Source: Adhaeribacter sp. (GTDB lineage: Bacteria > Bacteroidota > Bacteroidia > Cytophagales > Hymenobacteraceae). Taken from it: a stretch of DNA of 8,681 bases. How positions within the stretch are numbered: position 1 is the stretch's first letter; every line of letters starts with the position of its first letter. The notes below the pieces were generated by a model, which searched no databases, had not been told where the DNA came from, and saw only the letters and a list, made by a program, of their open reading frames with translations. The position numbers and the translations under genes were made by a program. Location: contig JAQBNV010000558.1 of the NCBI GenBank assembly GCA_028288395.1, positions 1-8,681 of the forward strand, read 5' to 3'. Positions 1 to 7,232 of this stretch are shown here, in pieces.

Positions 1-1
1 T

Positions 2-556
2 GGAAAAACCACCGCCTTCGAGAACGATAAATTTTTTAAAGGTTTTCCGTGGCGCAAAAACGACAATGGCAACCGGCTTAACTTAACGCCTTTTATTGAA
101 GCAGCAAAAGCCCTGGCGGGAAAAAACACCGGCGCCCTCATTGTTTTTTCCCTCAGCTCCGAATTAAAATTTTACGCCGAATCGGGCGATCTGATTGATG
201 CCGTTATTTCTAAGCGGTTATTAATGTCTATTTTTAATAAAACCAGTCCATTGCACGATGGCGCCGTAATTATTACGGACGGACGGATTAAAGCGGCCCG
301 TTGCATTTTGCCGGTGAGCGACAACAAAGACATTCCGGCTTCGATGGGTTTGCGGCACCGCGCCGCCATTGGCCTGACCGAAGTTACCGATAGTGTGGTA
401 ATGGTGGTATCGGAGGAAACCGGGCAAATATCGCTGGTACGTAACGGACAAGTTTTCCGGAATCTGGCCGCCGCGGATTTGCGTTCCCGCCTAAACCATT
501 TCCTCTTCGATATCGAACCTAAAGTTCAGCCCGAGAAATCCGTTTCGGCCGCGTAA
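2..556 (+). CDS. cdaA: Diadenylate cyclase CdaA, C-terminal part (5' end outside window)
   Basis: This enzyme makes cyclic di-AMP from two ATP molecules and is normally anchored in the inner membrane. The frame is open from base 2 to a TAA at 554-556, giving 184 residues. They form a nearly complete DisA_N (DAC) domain. The two diagnostic motifs are present: DGA (257-265, within SPLHDGAVII), which is the catalytic aspartate motif, and RHR (353-361, within GLRHRAAIG), which binds ATP. The stretches NTGALIVF, SELKFYAESGD and VSEETGQISLVRNG also match the family. CdaA proteins usually run to about 260-280 residues with three N-terminal membrane helices, so roughly 80-90 residues, including those helices, lie upstream of the window. 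In Bacteroidota this gene often follows folP, but the upstream neighbour is not visible here. The ATG at 224 is internal to the domain (it starts MSIFNKTSPLHDGA) and is not the true start. Family assignment is firm. Confidence 0.95.
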   Translation, partial: GKTTAFENDKFFKGFPWRKNDNGNRLNLTPFIEAAKALAGKNTGALIVFSLSSELKFYAESGDLIDAVISKRLLMSIFNKTSPLHDGAVIITDGRIKAARCILPVSDNKDIPASMGLRHRAAIGLTEVTDSVVMVVSEETGQISLVRNGQVFRNLAAADLRSRLNHFLFDIEPKVQPEKSVSAA

Positions 557-723
557 GAATATTTAGCTGGGGCAGCGTTGTAAAGTTTATCCGGTCAATT
601 GCTTCTGCTCCAAATATTCTCCTGGCCTGCTATTATAGCGCATTACCCGGTGCTGGTTAGAGGTTGCTATCCATATATTACTAAAATCACCGGGCATAAT
701 ACTATGCTCTAATATTTTACGGT

Positions 724-3700
724 ATGGCTAAATACGGAAAAACTTTCTGGGGAAAAGAATGGCTGAATGCCCTTAGCAATATTGATTATGGCAACCGGCT
801 GCCGCGGGGCAGCAGCTATGCCTCCAAGGGAGCGGTTACCTCGGTTACAATCAACCAAAATAATATCCAGGCTAAAGTACAGGGCTCCCGGCCGAGGCCG
901 TATAAGGTACTGATAAGCGTGCCGCAATTTACGCGCAGCCAGCAGGAAATCCTGACCGATTTGCTGGCGGGTAACCCGGCCTGGCTGGCCAGTCTGCTAA
1001 ACCGCCAGTTACCACCAGATTTATTCAGTCTCGCGCGCCAGCGTGGAATCTATATTTTCCCGAACCAATGGAGCGATTTAGAAATGGACTGCTCCTGCCC
1101 CGACTTTGCCGTACCCTGTAAACACCTGGCAGCGGTAGTGTATATATTGGCCAACGAAATAGATTTAAACCCCATGCTGGTGCTGCAACTGCACGGTTAC
1201 GATGCGGCCGCTGCCCTGCAAAGCCGCCAGATAGATATTGCCGGCAGCCTGACCGAACCGGTAGAAGATTTATTTACGCATCTGGAATCTTACCAGCCTC
1301 AGCCTTTAAGCATTAACGAAGAAGTTTTTACTCAAATTGACCTGGCCCAGATACCATTTATTGGCGACAGCTTTTTAAACTTACTACCGGTGGCTACGCC
1401 ATTCCATCCGGGCGATTTTAAAAGTTTAGTGCTGGCTCACCTGAAATATGTCCGCAAAGCCGAAGTTAACCTGGTCCAGGTATGGCGTAAAAAAACTGGT
1501 TTAGAATTAAATACCTGTACAGAAGGCTTTGTAACGATAGACCAAAACTGGCAACAAGCTAGGCTACGCCTGTTTTATGAGCACCACACGAAAGAAATAC
1601 GGTTAATAGAATGGATCAGCGAAACCCTGAAGGAGGATGCCGCTTTTGTAGCTGGCTGGCCGCCCGCTTTGCAATTGCTGCACGCTTACCTGCGCCTGGC
1701 CCTGAAACTGCTGACCCAAAGTGCTTTGGTACCTAAATTATTCCGGGCTGCCGACACGCACCTGGTACAATGGGAGCCGCTGTTGCAAAATGAGGCCGTA
1801 AAAGCTGCCCTACAACCTTTTATTCGTTTTACCCCGGCCGGGCTGCTACAGGCAGAAACCGGTAAAAATAAATTTTCCGTTTTTAAACCAGCGGAAACCG
1901 CCCTGCGGCTGACAGGCGTTTTTATCGGGGCTATCCTAAAAGAAGTTACCTGGCAAAGCAGTCGTTTCGATCAGAATGATTATTTTCAGCAGCTTTTCTT
2001 TGGCGAGACGCTGCCACTGCCCCGTACTTTAAAACCCGACCAGGTATTCCCGACTTTGCAGTTATGGCTTCGGATGCTGCACCTTTCGCAGCGCGATTGG
2101 GTGCCCGTCATTCAGGTAGAGGAAGACTTTCCGGAATTTCGCCTGTCGGTAGCGGTGCGCCAGCGGGAAGGGCCAACACTGCAAACGCCGGTACCACTGC
2201 ACCAGTTTAAAAAAGAAAAACAGTATCAGGAGCAAAAATTACCGGTAATAAAAGACTTGATGCTGTTGCAGGAGCATTTCCCCGACATAGCCAGAGTAGT
2301 AAACACCGAACGCGAACTGCACCTGCGCTACGACCCGGAAAATTTTGCCGATGTATTGCTGAAAATATTGCCTTTGCTGGGTTTACTCGGGATGGAAATA
2401 TTGTTACCTAAATCGCTGCGCCACCTGGTAAAACCGCAGGCCGCGCTGCGGCTATCTACCTCGGCCAAAGATAAAGTACGTAGCTGGCTCGACCTGCAAA
2501 ACCTGCTCGATTTTGACTGGCAGGTAGCCTTGGGCGAGGAAGCACTTGATGCGCGGGAATTCCTGAAACTGGTAAAAGACGCCACCGGCATTGTAAAACT
2601 GCGCGACCGCTTCATTCACCTGACCCCTGAAGACCTGGAAAAACTGATGAAGCAATTGCAGAAGCCACCCACCCTGTCGAAGCACGAGGCGATGCGGGTT
2701 CTGTTTGCCGAGGAATTTCAGGGTGTACCTATTCAGGTAACCGGCGAGTTGCGGGCCATATTAAAAGAGTTGACTTCGGTGAAAGCCATTGCGCCGCCGA
2801 TTTCTTTAAAGGCCACCCTGCGGCCTTACCAGCAACGGGGTTACGAATGGTTGTATAAAAATAGCCGGGTGGGTTTCGGGAGCATCCTGGCCGACGACAT
2901 GGGCCTGGGAAAAACCCTGCAAACAATTGCTTTGCTGCTCAAACTCAAAACCGATAATCAACTGGCTAAGGCCAAAGCGTTGGTAGTGGCGCCTACTACC
3001 CTGCTTACGAATTGGAGCCGGGAACTGCAAAAATTTGCCCCGGATTTAGCATATGCTATTTACCACGGCCCTAACCGCGACCTGAAAAAGTTTGATGGTC
3101 AGGATATTATGCTTACATCTTACGGTACCACCCGCTCTGATGCCGAAAAGCTAAACCAAATAAAATGGCAGGTACTGATCATTGATGAAGCCCAGAATAT
3201 TAAAAACCACGATACAGCTCAAACCAAAGCCATCAAAAGCATTAAAGCCAACCTGAAAATTGCGCTGAGCGGCACTCCTGTCGAAAACCGGTTGAGCGAG
3301 TACTGGAGTATTTTCGATTTCACGAACAAAGGCTTTCTGGGTACGCCCAAGTTCTTCCAGGATTATTTTGCCCGACCTATTTCGCTCGACCACGATCACC
3401 AAAAACTTGCTGTTTTCCGGAAACTGACCGAGCCCTTTGTGCTGCGCCGGCTTAAAACCGACAAATCTATTATTTCGGACCTGCCGGATAAAATCGAGAA
3501 TAATTTGTACTGTTCGCTGGCCAAAGAGCAGGCAGCCGTTTACGAGAATGTAGTAAACCAGGCCATGCAGCAAGTAGAAGAAAGTGAAGGCATAACGCGC
3601 AAAGGTTTGGTCTTGAAAATGATGACTGCCCTGAAACAGGTTTGTAATCATCCCTACCAATACCTGAAAGAAGGCAAACGCGATCCAAATCACTCGGGTA

Positions 3701-4236
3701 AGCTACAACTGCTGCTCGATGTTTTGCGCCCCATCGTAGAAAATAGGGAAAAAACCTTAATTTTTACCCAGTACAAAGAAATGGGCGAGCTGCTGGTACA
3801 GTTTCTGGAGCAGGAATTTGGGGCTGCGCCTTTGTTTCTGCACGGCTCCCAAACGCGTGAGCAGCGCGACGAACTGGTAAATGCTTTTCAGAACTTCCGC
3901 CACCACCGTATTTTTATTTTATCTTTAAAAGCGGGCGGCACGGGGCTTAACCTTACCGCCGCGCAAAACGTGGTGCACTACGATTTGTGGTGGAACCCGG
4001 CGGTAGAAGCCCAGGCCACCGACCGCGCTTACCGCATCGGACAAAAACAGAACGTAATGGTATATCGCCTCCTCAGCAAAGGCACCCTCGAAGAAAAAAT
4101 AGACGACATGATCCGCGCCAAAAAAGAACTGGCTGACCTAACTGTAGGCGCTGGCGAAAAATGGCTGGGTGAACTGAGCAATAAGGAACTGCGGAACCTG
4201 GTTAAACTATCGGCCCAGGTTGAAAACGAAGTGTAA
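724..4236 (+). CDS. SWIM zinc-finger / SNF2-family ATPase (DEAD/DEAH helicase-like) fusion, 1170 aa
   Basis: This is a complete gene for a Swi2/Snf2-type ATPase expected to translocate on double-stranded DNA in the cytoplasm. Its specific role is unknown. Residues 1-~180 form a SWIM module (YGKTFWGKEWL start, VQGSRPRPYKV, zinc ligands C123, C125, C132 and H134). Residues ~530-655 resemble the bacterial SNF2-associated domain (LLDFDWQVALGEE at 594-606). The ATPase core follows: LRPYQQRGYEWL at 699-710; Walker A DMGLGKT at 725-731 with K730; motif II DEAQ at 821-824; motif III SGTPVENR at 849-856; FTQY near 1014-1017; motif V AGGTGLNL at 1070-1077; and motif VI QATDRAYRIGQ at 1097-1107. All catalytic motifs are intact. 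The ATG at 724 is chosen because the SWIM module begins right after it. No Shine-Dalgarno sequence is visible, as is usual in this group. B. subtilis has the two halves as separate neighbouring genes (ywqB, ywqA), so this is a natural fusion. It starts 167 bp after cdaA and converges on the next gene. Confidence 0.95.
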   Translation: MAKYGKTFWGKEWLNALSNIDYGNRLPRGSSYASKGAVTSVTINQNNIQAKVQGSRPRPYKVLISVPQFTRSQQEILTDLLAGNPAWLASLLNRQLPPDLFSLARQRGIYIFPNQWSDLEMDCSCPDFAVPCKHLAAVVYILANEIDLNPMLVLQLHGYDAAAALQSRQIDIAGSLTEPVEDLFTHLESYQPQPLSINEEVFTQIDLAQIPFIGDSFLNLLPVATPFHPGDFKSLVLAHLKYVRKAEVNLVQVWRKKTGLELNTCTEGFVTIDQNWQQARLRLFYEHHTKEIRLIEWISETLKEDAAFVAGWPPALQLLHAYLRLALKLLTQSALVPKLFRAADTHLVQWEPLLQNEAVKAALQPFIRFTPAGLLQAETGKNKFSVFKPAETALRLTGVFIGAILKEVTWQSSRFDQNDYFQQLFFGETLPLPRTLKPDQVFPTLQLWLRMLHLSQRDWVPVIQVEEDFPEFRLSVAVRQREGPTLQTPVPLHQFKKEKQYQEQKLPVIKDLMLLQEHFPDIARVVNTERELHLRYDPENFADVLLKILPLLGLLGMEILLPKSLRHLVKPQAALRLSTSAKDKVRSWLDLQNLLDFDWQVALGEEALDAREFLKLVKDATGIVKLRDRFIHLTPEDLEKLMKQLQKPPTLSKHEAMRVLFAEEFQGVPIQVTGELRAILKELTSVKAIAPPISLKATLRPYQQRGYEWLYKNSRVGFGSILADDMGLGKTLQTIALLLKLKTDNQLAKAKALVVAPTTLLTNWSRELQKFAPDLAYAIYHGPNRDLKKFDGQDIMLTSYGTTRSDAEKLNQIKWQVLIIDEAQNIKNHDTAQTKAIKSIKANLKIALSGTPVENRLSEYWSIFDFTNKGFLGTPKFFQDYFARPISLDHDHQKLAVFRKLTEPFVLRRLKTDKSIISDLPDKIENNLYCSLAKEQAAVYENVVNQAMQQVEESEGITRKGLVLKMMTALKQVCNHPYQYLKEGKRDPNHSGKLQLLLDVLRPIVENREKTLIFTQYKEMGELLVQFLEQEFGAAPLFLHGSQTREQRDELVNAFQNFRHHRIFILSLKAGGTGLNLTAAQNVVHYDLWWNPAVEAQATDRAYRIGQKQNVMVYRLLSKGTLEEKIDDMIRAKKELADLTVGAGEKWLGELSNKELRNLVKLSAQVENEV

Positions 4237-4275
4237 CCTAGTTCCTAAAGCCTGCTGTGCCGGGAAACCTGTTTT

Positions 4276-5427
4276 TTAAGACGAATCAGATGTGCTGGAG
4301 GGAGCCTTTTCCTTCCGGGTAATATTTATTTCGGTTTTATCGGCTTTGGGCGGGCCATTCTGGCTGGCCGAAGCCTGACCGGGATAACTGGCCGGCACCT
4401 GATCGCCGAGCAATTTGCCCCAGGGCTGCAGGTCTTCTATCCGGTCGCAGATTATTTTCAGTACCGCTACAAACGGAATGGATAAGAACATGCCCGCAAA
4501 TCCCCATAAAGCACCGCCCAGCAGTACGGCCAGAATAGAAACCAGGGCATTTATTTGTACTTTGGAGGAAACAATGCGGGGCACCAATATATTATTATCA
4601 ATAAACTGAATAACCGCGTAGGCCCCGATAATGGCCAGTTGGGTGGTGTAGCCCTCTTTGGTTACAGTAACCATTAACACAGGCAGCAAAATAGCAATCA
4701 GGCCCCCGATATACGGAATCATGTTCAGGATTGCCCCGATTACCCCCAATAAAATACCGTATCTTACCCCTAACAAGGTTAAGGCCGCCGAATTTAAAAC
4801 CGCTACAATAGAGGCCTCGATGAGCAAACCTACAATATAACTCTGAATGGCCGACTTGGTCTGGTGCAGGATATCCGCTACCGATTGGGTATCTTTTTTA
4901 GAGAAAACCTCGAAAAGAAAATTCAGAATTAAAGGCTTATAATAAAGGAGTAAAAAAATATAAACCGGAATTAAAAACAACAGGCTGAAAATACCCAAAG
5001 CACTGCTAACGGTTCTGCCAACGACGGCTTTGCTACTGTTGGCTGCGTCTTTTAAAATTTGGGCTTGTTTCTGAATACCAATGCCAAAAGTACGCTCAGC
5101 CCAATGCTGCAAATCCGTTAATATCTGGGTAAACTTTTGCTTCAGGACCGGTGCCATTTCGCCGAACTGGGCAATCTGGGAAGAAAGAAAATACAAAAGC
5201 AAACCCACGGCCGTTAAAGCAATTAACAAAGTAAGCAGTATAGATAATACCTTGGGAATCCGGAGCCGTTGAAACCGGCCGTTCAGGGGGTTGAGTAAAA
5301 TAGCCAAGAGCACTGAAAAAGCAATGGGCACCAAAATATCAGACAGGGTGAAAAGCACATAAACCAGCAGGATAATGCCAAATAAAATAATGGTGCTTTT
5401 CTTATAAAAAGGGGCAGATTCGGTCAT
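4276..5427 (-). CDS. AI-2E/PerM-family (UPF0118) membrane transporter-like protein, 383 aa
   Basis: This is a polytopic inner-membrane protein of the family named after the E. coli AI-2 exporter TqsA. The family's real substrates are diverse and mostly unknown; some members act as Na+(Li+)/H+ antiporters. Hydrophobic helices are visible at about residues 11-28, 31-48, 58-82, 144-164, 195-220, 222-255, 263-282 and 294-327, with a soluble segment at ~85-140 between helices 3 and 4, as is typical. Signature stretches are ILNMIPYIGGLI (233-244) and LLGGALWGFAGMFLSIPF (302-319). Length is normal for the family, about 350-390 residues. The last ~40 residues are polar, Ser/Lys/Pro-rich and probably disordered, an extension that varies between relatives. 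The start is the ATG at 5425-5427, just before the first helix. The stop is TAA at 4276-4278. A -7-like box lies about 44 bp upstream. Family membership is clear, but a role in quorum sensing should not be assumed. Confidence 0.92.
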   Translation of the reverse strand: MTESAPFYKKSTIILFGIILLVYVLFTLSDILVPIAFSVLLAILLNPLNGRFQRLRIPKVLSILLTLLIALTAVGLLLYFLSSQIAQFGEMAPVLKQKFTQILTDLQHWAERTFGIGIQKQAQILKDAANSSKAVVGRTVSSALGIFSLLFLIPVYIFLLLYYKPLILNFLFEVFSKKDTQSVADILHQTKSAIQSYIVGLLIEASIVAVLNSAALTLLGVRYGILLGVIGAILNMIPYIGGLIAILLPVLMVTVTKEGYTTQLAIIGAYAVIQFIDNNILVPRIVSSKVQINALVSILAVLLGGALWGFAGMFLSIPFVAVLKIICDRIEDLQPWGKLLGDQVPASYPGQASASQNGPPKADKTEINITRKEKAPSSTSDSS

Positions 5428-5470
5428 AGCCAGGTATTTGGATATTAGGAGTATCAGGGAATATTTTGCT

Positions 5471-5478
5471 CAAACCTA
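5471..5478 (-). promoter_or_regulatory. Bacteroidota -7-like box upstream of the AI-2E-family gene
   Basis: Read on the minus strand these bases are TAGGTTTG, an exact match to the Bacteroidota -7 consensus TAnnTTTG. The box would give a leader of about 40 nt before the ATG at 5427. No TTG (-33) is present at the usual distance upstream, so this rests on the -7 element alone. Confidence 0.4.
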
Positions 5479-5522
5479 AGCCATTCCGGTTGCTCATTTC
5501 TACCTTACTGATTTTACCGGAT

Positions 5523-5530
5523 TAAGTTTG
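5523..5530 (+). promoter_or_regulatory. Possible -7 box facing right into the intergenic region
   Basis: The bases TAAGTTTG match the Bacteroidota -7 consensus TAnnTTTG on the plus strand. The only nearby upstream TTG, at 5490-5492, is about 30 bp away, which is too far for a normal -33 element. If used, the box would start a transcript near 5537 that runs to the terminator at 5743-5775. No plus-strand protein of useful length lies between them. An 8-bp match with four to six fixed positions can occur by chance. Confidence 0.25.
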
Positions 5531-5547
5531 GGCGCGGAATGCAATTT

Positions 5548-5697
5548 TTAACCATTGATTACCAATATACTACAAGAATATTGATTTGGTTTACGCCCGC
5601 CGTTACCGCCATTGTTCCCAGCCCGAAACAACAGCACCAGAAACAAAAGAAATATTAAAAATGCATTATCAAAGAACCGGGTTACGTTCAGTTCCAT
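5548..5697 (-). CDS. Possible 49-aa single-helix membrane protein (doubtful)
   Basis: An ATG at 5695-5697 opens a 49-codon frame ending in TAA. The product begins MELNVTRFFDNAF, has one hydrophobic segment (FLIFLLFLVLLF, residues ~13-24), then an Arg and a Gly/Asn-rich tail (GNNGGNGGRK). The layout is that of a small single-pass membrane protein, and codon choice is not unlike the neighbouring genes. Against it, I do not recognise the sequence. There is no ribosome binding site and no promoter box between it and the bidirectional terminator 46 bp upstream, and the tail looks unremarkable. The same frame extends further upstream through the terminator, but that part is not credible. This may be a chance open frame. 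Confidence 0.22.
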   Translation of the reverse strand: MELNVTRFFDNAFLIFLLFLVLLFRAGNNGGNGGRKPNQYSCSILVING

Positions 5698-5742
5698 AAA
5701 TGTCCGGGTAGGTGAATACTCCGGTGAAAACCAGTAGAAAAG

Positions 5743-5775
5743 AAAAAGCCGTTCCAATCCGGGACGGCTTTTTTT
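5743..5775. terminator. Strong bidirectional rho-independent terminator
   Basis: A 13-bp stem (5743-5755 with 5761-5773, one G-T wobble) encloses a 5-nt loop, aatcc. The core is AAAAAGCCGT paired with ACGGCTTTTT. A run of seven T follows on the plus strand (5769-5775), and the minus strand also leaves the stem into a T-rich run. It could therefore stop transcription both ways. On the minus strand it lies about 160 nt beyond the end of the kbl pseudogene and is probably the original kbl terminator. Confidence 0.85.
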
Positions 5776-5933
5776 ATAAACGAAGGATGAACGTAAAATA
5801 AAAAATATTTGGTTGCGGTTTCTGCTAGGAGATGTAGCTAAAGCGAAGCAACTGACCAGTCTGAAGATGTGCGACCAGGGCACGATTAAAATCAATTTAC
5901 GTAGGTCTTGAATTAATCTAAAAACAGGCTAAT

Positions 5934-7114
5934 TTATGCCGGCAGTACGTCTAACTCCTTCCCTACTTCGGTAAAAGCCGCAATCGCTTTATCTAAATGG
6001 TCCCGGGTATGGGAGGCCGACAATTGTACCCGGATGCGGGCTTTGCCCTGGGGCACTACCGGGTAGTAAAAGCCAATTACGTAAATGCCTTTATCGAGTA
6101 ACTTAGCCGCAAAATCCTGGGTTAGTTTGGCTTCGTAGAGCATAATGGGCACAATGGGGTGTTCGCCGGGCGTGATCTAAAAACCGGCCATCGTCATTTT
6201 CTCCCGGAAATATTTCGTGTTCCATTCCAGCCGGTCGCGAAGTTAGGTGGTTTCCGAAAGCATGTCCAGTACCGCAATAGAAGCGCCTACAATGGCTGGC
6301 GCCAAGGAATTAGAGAACAGGTACGGACGGGAACGCTGGCGCAGCATTTCAATTATTTCTTTCCGGCCCGCCGTGAACCCGCCCAGGGCTTAGCCCAGCG
6401 TACCGGTAATAATATCGATTCGGCCCATTACGTTGCGGTACTCGTGCGTGCCGCGGCCGGTTTTGCCAATAAAGCCCGACGAATGGCTTTCGTCTACGAG
6501 TACCAGCGCCTGGTATTTATCGGCAAGGTCGCAGATTTTATCCAGCTGCGCGATGGTGCCATCCATCGAGAAAGAACCATCGGTTACAATAATGCGATGC
6601 TTTAAATCCCGGGCTTCCTGCAGTTTCGCTTCCAGATCGGCCATGTCGTTGTGGTTGTATCGGAACCGCTTGGCTTTGCTTAACCGCACTCCATCAATAA
6701 TAGAAGCATGGTTCAGGGCATCCGAAATAATACCCGAATCTTCGCCCAGCAACGGTTCAAAAACCCCACCGTTGGCATCGAAAGCAGCGGCGTACAGAAT
6801 AGTGTCCTCGGTACCTAAAAATTCGGCGAGTTCCGTTCCAGCTCTTTGTGTATATCCTGTGTGCCGCAAATAAACCGCACCGACGACATGCCAAAGCCGT
6901 GGCTATCGATGGTCTGTTTGGCGGCTTCAATCACACGGGGATGGGAAGATAAGCCCAGGTAATTATTCGCACAAAAATTGAGAACTTCTTTGCCTTCCGT
7001 TGTTTTTATCTCGGCACCCTGCGGGGTGGTAATGATGCGTTCGCGTTTAAATAGACCGGCTTCTTGTATTCCAGCCAGCTGCTTTTCCAGGTCTGGTTTA
7101 AGGGTATCGTACAT
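5934..7114 (-). pseudogene. kbl: Glycine C-acetyltransferase (2-amino-3-ketobutyrate CoA ligase), inactivated
   Basis: The functional enzyme is PLP-dependent and cleaves 2-amino-3-ketobutyrate with CoA to glycine and acetyl-CoA, the second step of threonine breakdown after threonine dehydrogenase. The reading starts at ATG 7112-7114 and ends at TAA 5934-5936. Family motifs remain easy to read: [74 protein letters not shown] and [15 protein letters not shown]. Five lesions break it. One base is lost in a short C run (plus strand) near 6833-6834, inside the HKELER-ELAEF stretch. A TAA at 6390-6392 replaces the PLP-binding lysine in GTLGKALGG. A 12-nt in-frame deletion near 6378-6383 removes four residues after ALGG. 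A second TAA lies at 6243-6245 and a TAG at 6177-6179. Restoring the 13 lost bases gives about 397 residues, matching the usual ~398. The longest surviving piece is about 159 residues, so no active enzyme can be made. Remaining identity to the family is high, which suggests recent decay. Confidence 0.93.
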
Positions 7115-7144
7115 GTTTATGGCTGTTATTATCTGAATTAAAAC
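7113..7144. repeat. Imperfect direct repeat, copy 1 (overlaps the kbl start)
   Basis: This 32-bp copy matches 7179-7210 at 29 of 32 positions (mismatches at 7116/7182, 7125/7191 and 7139/7205). It contains TTATGGCT and TTATTATCTGAAT. It includes part of the kbl start codon and the leader just upstream. The offset between copies is 66 bp, and the sequence after each copy is unrelated. Confidence 0.8.
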
Positions 7145-7173
7145 AATAATAATTAATCAAGATTTGGAGGCCT

Positions 7174-7181
7174 CAAATATG
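7174..7181 (-). promoter_or_regulatory. Possible promoter for kbl
   Basis: On the minus strand these bases read CATATTTG, one mismatch from the -7 consensus TAnnTTTG. A TTG lies 23 bp upstream on the same strand, at the long end of the normal spacing. The leader to the kbl start would be about 50 nt. The -33 side of this promoter overlaps repeat copy 2. This is a weak match. Confidence 0.28.
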
Positions 7182-7210
7182 GTTATGGCTATTATTATCT
7201 GAATCAAAAC
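7179..7210. repeat. Imperfect direct repeat, copy 2
   Basis: This copy matches 7113-7144 at 29 of 32 positions. It ends at the base of the hairpin at 7210-7230. It does not preserve the start codon found in copy 1 (the equivalent triplet on the minus strand is ATA), so it is not a second translation start. Confidence 0.8.
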
Positions 7211-7230
7211 CGGCAGGTAACTGCTACCGG
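7206..7230 (-). terminator. Probable terminator of the PRP-repeat protein gene
   Basis: On the minus strand CCGG-TAG-CAG pairs with CTG-CCGG around a TTAC loop. That gives a 7-bp GC-rich stem with a 3-nt bulge (TAG), followed by TTTTGATT. It lies about 20 bp past the stop of the 390-residue gene and before kbl, where a terminator between the two would be expected. The bulge and short T run make it moderate in strength. Confidence 0.5.
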
Positions 7231-7232
7231 CC

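Larger units (their letters stand above)
5428..5933. other. Intergenic stretch without a convincing gene
   Basis: About 500 bp separate the AI-2E-family gene from the kbl pseudogene. The stretch holds a -7-like box on each strand (minus 5471-5478, plus 5523-5530), a strong hairpin terminator at 5743-5775, and one weak small minus-strand ORF at 5548-5697. The right part, 5776-5933, shows nothing recognisable: no tRNA fold, no transposase remnant that I can identify and no repeat. The only long reading frame is a minus-strand one of 115 codons that runs straight through the terminator stem. Its upper half is therefore not credible as protein. Confidence 0.6.

Noticed and set aside
557..723. Short inverted repeats (GCTAT-T-ATAGC near 629 and GCATA-ATAC-TATGC near 695) as a cdaA terminator
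   Set aside because: The arms are only 5 bp and AT-rich with no proper T run directly after them. They are too weak to call.
3151..3693. 180-codon minus-strand ORF inside the SNF2 gene
   Set aside because: It lies wholly opposite essential ATPase motifs of an intact gene and shows no family features.
4237..4275. A terminator between the convergent helicase and transporter genes
   Set aside because: There is a T run (near 4271-4277) but no stable GC-rich stem could be drawn before it on either strand.
5548..5895. 115-codon minus-strand ORF in the kbl-transporter spacer
   Set aside because: Its upstream half runs through the strong terminator stem (RPGLERLFLFY is encoded by the hairpin) and has no recognisable protein character. 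Only the last 49 codons are kept as a doubtful candidate.
6159..6605. 148-codon plus-strand ORF across the kbl pseudogene, which might suggest a new gene
   Set aside because: It is the antisense of conserved kbl sequence. Its sequence shows no domain and there is no promoter.
5934..7114. Stop-codon reassignment or programmed readthrough and frameshifting to make an active Kbl
   Set aside because: Both TAA and TAG occur in frame, one at a catalytic lysine that must be Lys, alongside a frameshift and a deletion. Other genes in the window end in normal TAA or TGA, and no slippery site or stem-loop stands out at the frameshift.
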